Source of the DNA: G965240365 sp965240365
GTDB lineage: Bacteria > Pseudomonadota > Gammaproteobacteria > Eutrophobiales > Eutrophobiaceae
Direction of reading: 5' to 3'
DNA length: 64,000 nucleotides
Assembly: GCA_965240365.1 (NCBI GenBank)
Contig: OZ251218.1
Coordinates: 682,001 to 746,000 of the forward strand
How positions within the stretch are numbered: the first letter of the stretch is position 1; every line of letters starts with the position of its first letter. The position numbers and the translations under genes are program-made. Shown here piece by piece: positions 25,452-34,653 of this stretch. Below the pieces are notes generated by a model. It was not told where the DNA came from. It saw only the letters and a program-made list of their open reading frames with translations, and made no database searches.

Positions 25452-27923
25452 ATGATCACCAGCCATATCAAAAACCTCTACAGCGGCGTCGTGCTCAGGC
25501 ATCCGCTGCTGACCTGCCTGTTAATGGCCCTGATCCTGGGCTTTTTCGCCACCCAGGCCAGACATTTCAAGCTGGACGCCTCGGCCGACTCCTTGTTGCT
25601 GGATGATGACCAGGACCTGAGACTGGCCCGGCAGACGCAGCAACGCTATGACACCCGCGAATTTCTGTTTGTCACTTATACCCCCGAGACGGATCTGTTC
25701 GCGCCGGCCTCGCTGGCCGCGATAGCCCGTTTAAGAGATGAATTGCGCGCCCTGCCCGCGGTCGATTCGGTCATAAGCCTCGTTGATGTGCCGCTGCTCG
25801 CGCAGCTTGAGGGCTCGCTGGCCGAGGTTGCCGCCAATGTCCGCACCCTGGAAGACGCCGATATTGATATGGACAAGGCGCGGGATGAACTCTTGTCAAG
25901 CCCGGTTTACAGGGAACTGATCATCAGCGCGGACGGGCGCGCCACGGCCTTGCAGGTCAATCTCAAGCCGGACGCCGAGTTTGCGAGGCTCGCGCGGGAA
26001 AGAAACAGGCTGATCCACAAGGCGGGGCAAATGCCCCTGCCCGAGGCGGAATTGCTGGCGCTGGAACGGCTCAGGCTGGCTTACGCGGATAGAAAAAAAG
26101 AGCTTGAGCGGGCCAATCGCGAAAACATCCGCGCGATCCGCGCGATCCTGGAAAAGTACAAGGCAGACGGGGAACTGCATCTGGGCGGCGTGCCCATGAT
26201 CGCGGACGACATGATCACCTTTATCAGGAACGATCTGATCGTGTTCGGCATCGGCGTGTTTGTGTTTCTGATCAGCATGCTGACCTTTATCTTCAGGCGC
26301 GCGCGCTGGGTTATCCTGCCGCTGTTAAGCTGTTTTTACGCGGGCCTCTTTATGATCGGCTTTCTGGGCCTGGTCGGCTGGAATGTCACGGTTATTTCAT
26401 CCAATTTTATATCGCTGATGCTGATCATCACGATGTCGATGAACGTGCATCTGATCGTGCGTTACCGGCAGCTCAGCAATGACCGCCCGAATGACACTCA
26501 GCAACAGTTAGTGCTGGAGACGACCCGGCGCATGGTCTGGCCATGCCTCTATACCTCGCTGACCACCATCATGGCCTTCGGTTCGCTGGTGGTCAGCGGC
26601 ATCAAACCGGTGATTAATTTCGGCTGGATGATGACCATCGGTCTGATGGTCACCTTCCTGACCTCCTTCATTTTATTCCCGGCCTTACTGTCGCTGTTGC
26701 CGCGCGCGGCGGAAAAGGCAAATGCCACGGCCGGGTTTCAATTCACCCCCAAACTGGCGACGCTGACGGAAAAACACGGCAACAAGGTCCTGCTGGCCGC
26801 GCTGCTGCTCGCGCTTGCCAGCGCGATCGGCATCTCCCGCCTGCAAGTGGAAAACAGTTTTATCAGCTATTTCAATGAAGATACCGAGATTTACCGGGGC
26901 CTGTCCCTGATCGATAAAAAGCTGGGCGGGACCACGCCCCTGGATGTGCTGCTGAAATTTGAAGAAAAACCCGAGCAGGAAACAGCCGCGGAAGATGACT
27001 TTGACGAACTGGACGCCCTGTTCGGCGAATTTGAAGAGGAACAGGAAGCAGTCTGGTTCACCCCCGAGCGCGTTGACACGATCAAGCGGGTGCATGATTA
27101 TCTGGCCGGCCTGCCCGAGGTCGGCAAGGTGCTGTCGCTGGCCTCTGTGATCCGCGTGGGCGAAGCCGTCAACCAGGGCGAATTCGACGCCTTTGAACTG
27201 GCGATTGTCAGCAAGCGCATGCCGGCCGCGCTCAGGGACAGCATGATCAGGCCCTACGTGTCCGAGGCCCATAACGAGGCGCGCATTAACCTCCGTATTC
27301 TCGACTCATTGCAGGGTTTGCGGCGCGCGGAACTGCTCAAACGCATTGAGACGGATCTGGTGGAGCAACTGCAAATCGAGCCGGATCAATTCCGGCTGAG
27401 CGGCCTGCTGGTGCTGTACAATAACATGCTGCAAAGCCTGTTTCGTTCGCAGATACTCACGCTGGGCATCGTCATGGCCGGTATCGCCCTGATGCTGTGC
27501 GTTCTGTTCCGCTCCGTGGCGCTGGCCGTTATCGGCATCATCCCGAACCTGCTGGCCGCGGCCATTATCCTGGGCCTGATGGGCCTGGCGGGGCTGCCGC
27601 TGGACATGATGACCATCACCATCGCGGCCATCACCATCGGTATCGCCGTTGACAACAGTATCCACTACCTCTACCGCTTCCGGGAAGAATTCCCGCGACG
27701 CCGCGACTATGTCGGCACCATGCGCTATTGCCATGCCAATATCGGCAAGGCCGTATTTTACACGGCCAGCACGATCATGATCGGCTTTTCCATCCTGGTG
27801 TTGTCGAATTTCAATCCAACCATCTACTTCGGCCTGTTGACCGCGCTCGCCATGCTCATCGCGCTGCTGGCCGCGCTGACCCTGCTGCCGAAATTGATAC
27901 TGGTGTGGAGACCGTTTAAGTAA
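25452..27923 (+). CDS. RND superfamily (MMPL-type) exporter
   Basis: This 823-residue membrane protein is a predicted RND exporter of the COG1033 type. Each half has one helix, a large periplasmic loop and a block of five helices, giving about twelve helices (first at about 18-36, second block from about 265, third at about 445, last block from about 670). An acidic insert around residues 500-535 (DDFDELDALFGEFEEE) lies in the second periplasmic loop. Such proteins move hydrophobic molecules such as lipids or hopanoids; the substrate here is unknown. No adaptor or outer-membrane partner is adjacent. Confidence 0.8.
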   Translation: MITSHIKNLYSGVVLRHPLLTCLLMALILGFFATQARHFKLDASADSLLLDDDQDLRLARQTQQRYDTREFLFVTYTPETDLFAPASLAAIARLRDELRALPAVDSVISLVDVPLLAQLEGSLAEVAANVRTLEDADIDMDKARDELLSSPVYRELIISADGRATALQVNLKPDAEFARLARERNRLIHKAGQMPLPEAELLALERLRLAYADRKKELERANRENIRAIRAILEKYKADGELHLGGVPMIADDMITFIRNDLIVFGIGVFVFLISMLTFIFRRARWVILPLLSCFYAGLFMIGFLGLVGWNVTVISSNFISLMLIITMSMNVHLIVRYRQLSNDRPNDTQQQLVLETTRRMVWPCLYTSLTTIMAFGSLVVSGIKPVINFGWMMTIGLMVTFLTSFILFPALLSLLPRAAEKANATAGFQFTPKLATLTEKHGNKVLLAALLLALASAIGISRLQVENSFISYFNEDTEIYRGLSLIDKKLGGTTPLDVLLKFEEKPEQETAAEDDFDELDALFGEFEEEQEAVWFTPERVDTIKRVHDYLAGLPEVGKVLSLASVIRVGEAVNQGEFDAFELAIVSKRMPAALRDSMIRPYVSEAHNEARINLRILDSLQGLRRAELLKRIETDLVEQLQIEPDQFRLSGLLVLYNNMLQSLFRSQILTLGIVMAGIALMLCVLFRSVALAVIGIIPNLLAAAIILGLMGLAGLPLDMMTITIAAITIGIAVDNSIHYLYRFREEFPRRRDYVGTMRYCHANIGKAVFYTASTIMIGFSILVLSNFNPTIYFGLLTALAMLIALLAALTLLPKLILVWRPFK

Positions 27924-27939
27924 GCGCATTGCTGCGCCG

Positions 27940-28310
27940 TGGAAAAAAATCCGCAAATTACACAGATTACGCAGAGTTATTCCCCCTGCCTGCTGCAGGT
28001 AGGCGCCGCTCTACCACCTACGTCCCTGTAGGCGTACATCCTGTAGGGGTGCCCTGGGGTATTATTCTACTTTTTCGTCATCCTGACCTGCTATCCTAAT
28101 AAGGAACGAAAATCACATTGAAGGTTGCCGTGCTGCATCCATACCCCCCGTCGTCATTCCAGCGAAAGCTGGAATCCAGTGGTTTATGCAATACATTCCC
28201 GCGCGAGCGGGAATGACAATGTCAAGGACAGGTTATTATTCCCACTGACGCGGGTGGATTCCAGCTTTCGCTGGAATGACGACGGGGCTTTGTTTGGATT
28301 TTTCCTCCCG
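27940..28310. repeat. Palindromic repeat cluster between convergent genes
   Basis: This block contains an ATTACACAGATTACGCAGAG motif shared with 13957 and 32130, the TCTACCACCTACGTCC insert without its usual outer stem, and two full ATTCCAGCGAAAGCTGGAAT-type palindromes near 28135 and 28255. No coding frame is evident. Confidence 0.75.
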
Positions 28311-28363
28311 GCCGGCCTGCCACCTACCATTAGCAGGCAACAGGCCGGAATGCAGCAAGCCCC

Positions 28364-30970
28364 CTAAAACCGCATATACAAACTCGCCATCCCGCTCAAA
28401 CTCCGATACCCGCCCCCGGACACCGCCTCGCCGTTGAGACTAAAGAACAGACCCGGGGCCAACTCAAACTCCGCCTCCGCACCCAGATAAACACTACTGC
28501 CCAACTTCGATTCAAATCTCAGACTTTGCGTCTCACCCAAAAGCCGAACCTGCGTCCGGTTCGAATTCAGGTCATTCCGATACTGCCAGCCCAGCCGCAA
28601 GGCCAAACGCCCCGGGCCGACCTCACGGCTGGCCTTCATCTCCAAGCGCGTCTCCACCAGCTCCACCGTGCGCCGCCCCACCGCGGCCGGGGCCCGAATC
28701 CCCGTTTCGGTATAAGCCCGGATGCTCTGCCGCGCATAACGGGCCGACAGCGAAGGCTCAAACCGCGCCAAACCCGTATCCAAGGCCCGCCACCCAATCC
28801 GTGCCTCCGGCGCCAGCCACCAACTGCGGGGGCGCGCCTCGGCCCGCGTCTCGCCGTTTAACCCCCGCTGGTCATTCACCAGACGGCTGTGTTCATGCTT
28901 CAAGGTCCCGCCCGCAAGCCCCAGATGCACATAGAACCGCGCAAAATCCTGACGGGCATAAAGCCCGGCAAAGGGCCCCTTGAACACCCCGGGGCCGGGC
29001 TTAAAGCGTTGTTCTCCTTCAAAGACCCGTTCCCCCCGGCCATAGCCCGCCAGCACCCCGAGTTGCGTGGCCGCAAGGCGGACATCATAGCCCCCGGCCA
29101 GCCCCACATGGGTAAACTCCGGGCTCAGCCCCGCCGGGCCACTCTCCCGCTCCCGGGCCCGGCTGCCGAAGGGACTGAGCCAGAAGGCCGCCGCGCGCCC
29201 GCTCAGGTTGCGGGTATTGGCAGAAGAGGCCAGCGCGGGCCGGGCCATCAGGCCGCTGATGTTGCCGCTGACATCGCCCAGGCTTTGAGCCGCGGCCGCC
29301 AGCAGGCGGGGGTCGTAGGTGGCGAACTGGCGGCTTTGGGCATTGTAGAAGAACGGAAGCCCCTGCCCGCTGCCGGGGCTGACGGAATCAATGGCATCCC
29401 ACAAGACGGAATAGGTCGGGACGAAGCTGATATTGATCTTGCCGCCAGTGCCGGGATCAATGTCACCGATGACCCTGGAACCGGCCTGTAGGTTGATGGT
29501 GTTGCCGCTGCCCGTGAAGCTCATGGCTTTGCCGGCGCCTTCAGGATTGGCCTTGATGGTGCCGAAGTTGTCGATGGTGTTGTTTCCGCCACCCTTGATG
29601 GCATGGGCGTTGGCGCCCGTGCCCGTGGCCTCAATCGTGCCCCTGTTGGTGAGCGTATTGCCGCTGCCCATGTCCACCGCCGGGGTATTGGCGCCCGTGG
29701 CCTCAATGCGGCCCGTGTTGGTAAACCTGTTGCCGCTGCCCATGACCACGGCCGGAGTGTTTTCGCCGGTGGAACGAAGGGTATTGCTGCTGCTGTGCGT
29801 CACGATGTTGTTGATACCAAGGATGAGGGCGCTGCCCTGTTCGCTGGTAATAGAGCCGCCAAGCGTCAGTTTGTTGTTATTACCGGCCCGAATCCCGGCC
29901 GCGCCGACGCCTTTGACGACGATGACACCACTGTTACTGATGATGTTTCCATTCAGCGCCTTAATACCATGACCTTCCCGATTGGAACCGGAAGTTGTGA
30001 TGCGGCCGCGGTTGATGATTCGGTTGTTACTGGCGGAGACAATGCCACTGGATATCCCGCCTTTGGTGTCGCCTTTGATGTCGATGATGCCACTCGCTTC
30101 ATTGATAATGGTATTGCCTTTCCCCCGGACTACAATGCCGTTAACTCCAACTCCCGTGCTGGTGGTACTAATATTGCCAGAGTTGATGATAGTGTTGTTG
30201 TTATTGGCGGTAATGGCATCGTAATCCCCGTCTTCTTCAAAGACGCTGGGGGCGACACCCCCGTCTTTGGCGCTGATGTTGCCGGCGTTGGTGATGGTGT
30301 TGTTATCACGGGCGCTAATGCCATCGCCACCAACGGAAGAGATGTTGCCCCCTTTGGTGACGGTGATGGTGTTGCTATCACGGGCGCCAATGCCCCCCCT
30401 AGTGTAAGAGGCGCTGTTGACGCTGCCGGCGACGGTGATGGTGTTGCGATCAAGGGCGCCAATGCCCAAGGCGGCCTCCACACCCCTGATACTGCCGCCC
30501 GTCTTAATGGTGAGCATATTGTCGTTCCCCAGAACAAGGACGGTGGTCATCCCTACTTTGGTGACAGAGCCACCCAGCGTCAACTCGTTGCCGTTGCCGG
30601 CCCGAATCCCAGCCGCGATGGCGCCACTGTTGGTAATGCGGTTGTTGTCCTCAACTTGAATGCCATAACCTACACCCCTAATAGTGCCTCTATTTTCGAT
30701 CGTGTTTCCATTCAGCGCCTTAATACCCGAGGCGCCGACGCCTCCAACCGAGATTACGCCTCCAACCGAGATTCTGCCGTCGTTGGTAATTTTGCTATTA
30801 TCATTATTGACTTCAATGCCGTTAACCCCGGTGGTATTAATACTACCATCTTTGGTAACGGTAACGGTGTCGCTGCCGGTAGAGGTTTTAGGCAAATTGA
30901 CGGCTGAGGTCCGGGGGCTGCTGATAGTAATATCGGCGGCCTGGACTTGAACAGCCGTTGCGCTCAGCAA
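28364..30970 (-). CDS. Autotransporter with beta-helix passenger (phase-variable start)
   Basis: This is a type V secretion protein of at least 868 residues. TTG 30970 is only the first start codon in the frame. Upstream the frame stays open and supplies the rest of a signal peptide (LSVICAPALLLSATAVQVQA, cleavage before ADITIS), so real translation probably begins at ATG 31128 across the 7-bp repeat. The passenger (to about residue 530) consists of short degenerate units such as NTIINSGNIST, typical of a beta-helix. The last 270 residues form the autotransporter barrel (AAAFWLSPFGSRARE start, ending SLYMRF). With 14 repeat units the ATG frame stops at 30988-30990, so the gene reads OFF as assembled. 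It is probably an adhesin or other surface factor. Confidence 0.85.
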   Translation of the reverse strand: MLSATAVQVQAADITISSPRTSAVNLPKTSTGSDTVTVTKDGSINTTGVNGIEVNNDNSKITNDGRISVGGVISVGGVGASGIKALNGNTIENRGTIRGVGYGIQVEDNNRITNSGAIAAGIRAGNGNELTLGGSVTKVGMTTVLVLGNDNMLTIKTGGSIRGVEAALGIGALDRNTITVAGSVNSASYTRGGIGARDSNTITVTKGGNISSVGGDGISARDNNTITNAGNISAKDGGVAPSVFEEDGDYDAITANNNNTIINSGNISTTSTGVGVNGIVVRGKGNTIINEASGIIDIKGDTKGGISSGIVSASNNRIINRGRITTSGSNREGHGIKALNGNIISNSGVIVVKGVGAAGIRAGNNNKLTLGGSITSEQGSALILGINNIVTHSSSNTLRSTGENTPAVVMGSGNRFTNTGRIEATGANTPAVDMGSGNTLTNRGTIEATGTGANAHAIKGGGNNTIDNFGTIKANPEGAGKAMSFTGSGNTINLQAGSRVIGDIDPGTGGKINISFVPTYSVLWDAIDSVSPGSGQGLPFFYNAQSRQFATYDPRLLAAAAQSLGDVSGNISGLMARPALASSANTRNLSGRAAAFWLSPFGSRARERESGPAGLSPEFTHVGLAGGYDVRLAATQLGVLAGYGRGERVFEGEQRFKPGPGVFKGPFAGLYARQDFARFYVHLGLAGGTLKHEHSRLVNDQRGLNGETRAEARPRSWWLAPEARIGWRALDTGLARFEPSLSARYARQSIRAYTETGIRAPAAVGRRTVELVETRLEMKASREVGPGRLALRLGWQYRNDLNSNRTQVRLLGETQSLRFESKLGSSVYLGAEAEFELAPGLFFSLNGEAVSGGGYRSLSGMASLYMRF

Positions 30971-30996
30971 CAGGGCCGGGGCGCAGATTACGCTAA

Positions 30997-31098
<102 letters not shown>

Positions 31099-31125
31099 TT
31101 TGTTGGTTTGTTGTTGAAGAAGTCT

Positions 31126-31143
31126 CATTTGTTTTCCCCTTTC
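31126..31143 (-). promoter_or_regulatory. Shine-Dalgarno and ATG of the second phase-variable autotransporter
   Basis: On the minus strand GAAAGGGGAAAACAA precedes ATG 31128, with AGGGG about 8 bases upstream. The ATG starts MRLLQQQTNK and then enters the 7-bp repeat. It is 158 bases from the in-frame TTG at 30970, so adding one unit or removing two restores the signal-peptide frame. Confidence 0.75.
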
Positions 31144-31244
31144 TTTGTGAAGTTAAAAAAGTTAAGTGTACCGGATTTTTTGCGCTTAGTCAAATTTTTT
31201 TGACTTGTCAGGCGGGGAGAAATGACATCCGCAGACCTGCCTTC

Positions 31245-31510
31245 AGCAGGCAGGTTACGCAGAGTCATTCCCGGCCCCGTTGTCACTGTGAGGGCAGGAC
31301 GCCCTTAACCGCCCGGTAAAAGCTGGAATCCAGGAAGGCGTTGCCGGCATGGTCAATGGATTCCAGTGGCGCGGGTGGATTCCAGCTTTCGCTGGGGTGT
31401 TGTTCTGTTTTCCGTCATCCTGACTTGTCCGCCTGTCCGCGTAACCCGCCTACTTTAAGCGAGCCGGAATAACGGAGGGGGCTGTGGTCGGGAATCTGCC
31501 GGGGTGACAA
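31245..31510. repeat. Palindromic repeats upstream of autotransporter 2
   Basis: This gene-free stretch contains a TTACGCAGAGTCATTCCC segment and partial GGATTCCAGCTTTCGCTGG copies. The AT-rich stretch at 31150-31200, just left of it, may hold the autotransporter promoter, but no clear -35/-10 pair stands out. Confidence 0.6.
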
Positions 31511-31532
31511 GTAGCGGCGCCCGGAACAGGCC

Positions 31533-31958
31533 CTAACTCGCGCTCACCGTTATATTTCCGCCAAGCGCATGAATAAAGGATTCCAGCCTGTCCGCCTTGG
31601 TGGGATGCCTGGGGTTCAGAATCCGCCGCACCTCGCTTTCCGGCAATCCCAGTTCCTCGGCAATGGCCACCCTGGTCCTGCCGGATTGTTGAAAACGCAG
31701 GAAGGCGGCCGCTTTAAGCGCCGTAGTGACTGGCACGGAGACCAGATATTCCCCCGCCTGTTTCGCGCTCGCGGCAGGGATCTTGTCGCCGCGCCTGATA
31801 CGGCCACAGATAGCCTCGTCCAGGGCGTCAGCGGCCTCTGTCAGGGCGTTTTCAAGTGTCTCGCCTTGTGTAATGGCTTCCGGCAGGTCGCGGCAGGCGA
31901 CCACAAAACCGCCATCGGCTTCATCCGGCGTCAAGGCAACAGGATAGGTGTATTTCAT
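31533..31958 (-). CDS. HicB-family antitoxin
   Basis: This 141-residue protein is a HicB antitoxin. The N-terminal half (MKYTYPVALTPDEADGGFVV, then PEAITQGETLENALTEA) is the RNase H-like HicB fold. The C-terminal half (RTRVAIAEELGLPESEVRRI) is a helix-turn-helix that would repress the operon. The toxin gene directly upstream on the same strand is reduced to a C-terminal stump, so this antitoxin appears to be orphaned. It may be kept as a regulator or be on its way to loss. Confidence 0.88.
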   Translation of the reverse strand: MKYTYPVALTPDEADGGFVVACRDLPEAITQGETLENALTEAADALDEAICGRIRRGDKIPAASAKQAGEYLVSVPVTTALKAAAFLRFQQSGRTRVAIAEELGLPESEVRRILNPRHPTKADRLESFIHALGGNITVSAS

Positions 31959-32003
31959 CTTCGTTCTCTCAGTTCCGCTTCCTGGATTTACGGGGGGTGA
32001 GGC

Positions 32004-32096
32004 TTAAAGGTCCTCCTTGCTCAAGCCCAGTTGTCTTAGCATGGCATGGCGCGTGCCGGTTTTGAGTTCGTCTTTGATGACGGGATGGTCAATGGA
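32004..32096 (-). pseudogene. hicA toxin stump
   Basis: On the minus strand, 32093 to 32004 reads IDHPVIKDELKTGTRHAMLR, then QLGLSKEDL and a stop. This matches the C-terminal third of HicA, including the segment after the catalytic histidine region. The N-terminal part is gone and replaced by repeat sequence. It lies 45 bases ahead of hicB, the expected place in a hicAB operon. Confidence 0.65.
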
Positions 32097-32119
32097 TGAC
32101 AGAGTTTGCCTGCCTGCGC

Positions 32120-32185
32120 CGTGGAAAACAATCCGCAGATTGCGCAGATTGCGCAGAGTTATTCCCGCCATGCGGGAATGACAAT
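32120..32185. repeat. Repeat motif and ATTCCCGCC palindrome
   Basis: An ATCCGCAGATTGCGCAGATT motif is followed at about 32160-32182 by a short ATTCCCGC...GCGGGAAT palindrome. Both recur elsewhere. They adjoin the broken end of hicA. Confidence 0.65.
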
Positions 32186-32228
32186 CGCCCCGCGCGGGAT
32201 AAGTGCTTTCTCGGGGGCGTGAAATGAT

Positions 32229-32234
32229 TATAAT
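32229..32234 (+). promoter_or_regulatory. Possible -10 element upstream of mlaC
   Basis: A consensus TATAAT lies about 93 bases before the mlaC start. No convincing -35 hexamer sits at the right spacing, so it remains tentative. Confidence 0.35.
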
Positions 32235-32326
32235 ACCGCTCTGGCCGGGAGAGGCCCGCCAAGCCCCGGTTCAGCCGGAACAATTCCCGGCAATCATCAT
32301 CAATATACAGCAGCAGAGGTGCAGGC

Positions 32327-32950
32327 ATGAGAGACAGGTTTATACATTCACTGTTTTTGATCGGTTTACTCCTGATCGGCGCGGCGCCGGCCGGCGCGAA
32401 TTCACCGGACGGGGTCGTCAGACAGGTCGCGGACGGCGTCATCGAGCGCATAGAAAGCCAGCGGGCGGCGTTGCAGGCCAATCCCGCGCTGGTTTACGAT
32501 CTGGTCGATGAACTGGTGATCCCGAGTTTTGACTTTGTCAGCATGTCGAAGTGGACCCTGGGCAAAAACTGGAAAAGCGCCTCGCCGGAGCAGCGCAACC
32601 GCTTTATGGAACAGTTCAAGACTCTGCTGGTTCGCACCTATGCCCGCGCCCTGCTGGAATATTCCGGCCAGAAGATCAGGTATCTGGGAATCGAACAAAA
32701 ACCGGATTCGAAACTGGCCGTGGTAAAGACCGAGTTGACCAGCGCCGGCGCGCAGTCTTTCCCGGTCGCTTACCGCATGTACCGCAAGGATGGCGCCTGG
32801 AAAGTCGTCGATGTCGCGGTTGACGGCGTCAGCCTGGTCTCGACCTACCGCGGTTCATTCGCCGTGCAGATCAGGGATAACGGCTTTGACGGCTTTATCA
32901 GGGAACTGGCCCTCAAAAACGAAGAACTGGACGGCAACATTGGCAACTAG
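32327..32950 (+). CDS. mlaC: Phospholipid-binding protein MlaC
   Basis: MlaC is the periplasmic carrier that shuttles phospholipids between the outer membrane and the MlaFEDB complex, maintaining outer-membrane asymmetry. The 207-residue protein has a signal peptide (residues 1-25, cleavage near AGA-NS) and the MlaC fold, with FMEQFKTLLVRTYARALLEY and a C-terminal RDNGFDGFIREL. GAGGTG precedes the ATG. Its usual upstream partners mlaF, mlaE and mlaD are absent; repeats and the hicAB remnant stand in their place. mlaB is also missing downstream. Confidence 0.9.
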   Translation: MRDRFIHSLFLIGLLLIGAAPAGANSPDGVVRQVADGVIERIESQRAALQANPALVYDLVDELVIPSFDFVSMSKWTLGKNWKSASPEQRNRFMEQFKTLLVRTYARALLEYSGQKIRYLGIEQKPDSKLAVVKTELTSAGAQSFPVAYRMYRKDGAWKVVDVAVDGVSLVSTYRGSFAVQIRDNGFDGFIRELALKNEELDGNIGN

Positions 32951-32968
32951 CCGCGGCCGGGCCAACCA

Positions 32969-33002
32969 GATCGGGCATGACCCGGTCTTTTACCCTTTTT
33001 TT
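32969..33002 (+). terminator. Possible terminator after mlaC
   Basis: A 7-bp stem (GATCGGG with CCCGGTC, one G-U pair) is followed by TTTTA and then a longer T run. It could end the mlaC transcript or act as an attenuator before ibaG. Confidence 0.45.
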
Positions 33003-33070
33003 GACAATAAAATTTCCGGCCGATGCGCCCCGCGTCGGCCCGAACGCCGGCTTGCGCCGGCCCGATTGAT

Positions 33071-33325
33071 ATGATGGCGCCACACACAATAAAAGAACTG
33101 ATCGCCAACGGCCTGCCCGACGCCGATATCGTGGTCGAGGGCGACGACGGGACTCATTTTCAGGCCCGCGTCATCAGCGCGTCTTTCAGCGGCAAGACCC
33201 CGTTGCAACAACATCAGATGGTTTACAAAACCCTCGGCGCAAAGATGGGTAATGAGATTCATGCCCTGGCGCTGCAAACCTATACGCCCGCGGAGTGGCA
33301 AGCCAGGCTGGCCGGCGACCGCTAA
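33071..33325 (+). CDS. ibaG: BolA-family protein IbaG
   Basis: IbaG is a small BolA-like protein that partners monothiol glutaredoxin in iron-sulfur handling. The 84-residue product from ATG 33071 has the BolA fold, with ADIVVEGDDGTHFQARVISA and PLQQHQMVYKTLGAKMGNEIHAL, including the conserved histidine. The open frame extends to 33023, but homology begins near MAPHTIKELI. It sits between mlaC and murA, the usual gammaproteobacterial position. A TTGACA at 33001-33006 could be a -35 box, though no good -10 follows. Confidence 0.88.
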   Translation: MMAPHTIKELIANGLPDADIVVEGDDGTHFQARVISASFSGKTPLQQHQMVYKTLGAKMGNEIHALALQTYTPAEWQARLAGDR

Positions 33326-33355
33326 AACCCCTGCATAACATGGCGGTAACAGACA

Positions 33356-34621
33356 TTGAGTATGGATAAGCTCATTATCCGTGGCGGTGTGCCGCTCCGC
33401 GGCGAAATCGCCATCTCGGGCGCGAAAAACGCCGCCCTGCCCATCCTGGCCGCGACATTGTTGACGGAAGAATGCGTGACCATCAGCAATGTGCCGCACC
33501 TGCACGATATTACCACCACCATTGAACTGCTGGGGCGCATGGGCGCGCGGATCACGGTCGATGAGCGCATGCGTATCGAGATCGAGAATGCCGGGCTCCA
33601 TAACTTCTTTGCCCCCTACGAACTGGTCAGGACCATGCGCGCCTCAATCCTGGTGCTCGGCCCGTTGCTGGCGCGGTATGGCAAGGCCGATGTCTCCCTG
33701 CCCGGCGGCTGCGCCATCGGCTCGCGCCCGATCAATCTGCATCTGCGCGGGCTGGCGGCAATGGGCGCCGATATCTCGGTCGAGGGCGGCTACATCCGGG
33801 CCAGCGCCAAACGGCTCAAGGGGGCGCATATCGCGCTGGATATCGTCACCGTGACCGGCACGGAAAACCTGATGATGGCGGCGGCGCTGGCCGAGGGTAA
33901 AACCATCATTGAAAATGCGGCCTGCGAGCCCGAGGTCACGGATCTGGCCCGTTGTCTGAACAGTATGGGCGCGCGGATCAGCGGCGCCGGCGGCGATCGC
34001 ATTGAAATCGAGGGGGTGACGGCCCTGCACGGCACGGACTATGCCATCCTGCCGGACCGCATTGAAACCGGCACCTATCTGGTGGCCGCGGCGATCACCC
34101 GCGGCCGCATACGCCTGAAAAACACCCGCGCCGACCTGCTGGAATCGGTGCTGGCCAAGCTGACCGAGGCCGGCGCCGGCATTGAGACCGGGGAAAACAC
34201 CATAACGTTGGACATGAATGGCCGTAAACCCGTGGCGATCGATATCCACACCTCGCCTTTTCCGGGCTTCCCGACCGACATGCAGGCCCAGTTCACGGCC
34301 ATGAACTGTATCGCGGAAGGCGCCGGGACCATCACCGAGGCGGTGTTCGAGAACCGCTTTATGCATGTGCATGAATTGCAGCGCATGGGCGCCGATCTGA
34401 AACTGGAAGGCAATACCACCATCACCCGGGGAGTTGAGCAACTGACCTCGGCCCCGGTTATGGCGACCGACCTGCGGGCCTCGGCCAGCCTGGTATTGGC
34501 CGGTCTGGTGGCCAGCGGCGAAACCATTGTGGATCGCATCTATCATATTGATCGGGGCTATGAAACGATCGAGGAAAAACTGTCCCAGTTGGGCGCCAAT
34601 ATTCGCCGCAAACCCCATTAA
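33356..34621 (+). CDS. murA: UDP-N-acetylglucosamine 1-carboxyvinyltransferase
   Basis: MurA adds enolpyruvate to UDP-GlcNAc, the first committed step of peptidoglycan synthesis. The 419-421 residue protein opens with MDKLIIRGGVPLRGEIAISG and has the active-site cysteine loop LPGGCAIGSRPINLHL, so it is of the fosfomycin-sensitive type. The PGFPTDMQAQF segment near residue 300 is typical. ATG 33362 is the likely start, six bases inside the open frame. It lies 30 bases after ibaG and 32 before hisG. Confidence 0.96.
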   Translation: MSMDKLIIRGGVPLRGEIAISGAKNAALPILAATLLTEECVTISNVPHLHDITTTIELLGRMGARITVDERMRIEIENAGLHNFFAPYELVRTMRASILVLGPLLARYGKADVSLPGGCAIGSRPINLHLRGLAAMGADISVEGGYIRASAKRLKGAHIALDIVTVTGTENLMMAAALAEGKTIIENAACEPEVTDLARCLNSMGARISGAGGDRIEIEGVTALHGTDYAILPDRIETGTYLVAAAITRGRIRLKNTRADLLESVLAKLTEAGAGIETGENTITLDMNGRKPVAIDIHTSPFPGFPTDMQAQFTAMNCIAEGAGTITEAVFENRFMHVHELQRMGADLKLEGNTTITRGVEQLTSAPVMATDLRASASLVLAGLVASGETIVDRIYHIDRGYETIEEKLSQLGANIRRKPH

Positions 34622-34653
34622 CGCCATTCAAACCCAGTCTGCCTTAAAAACCC

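Noticed and set aside
29433..30950. Long plus-strand frames opposite the second autotransporter
   Set aside because: They show valine/leucine/proline-rich shadow composition and no domain; the minus-strand protein explains the region.
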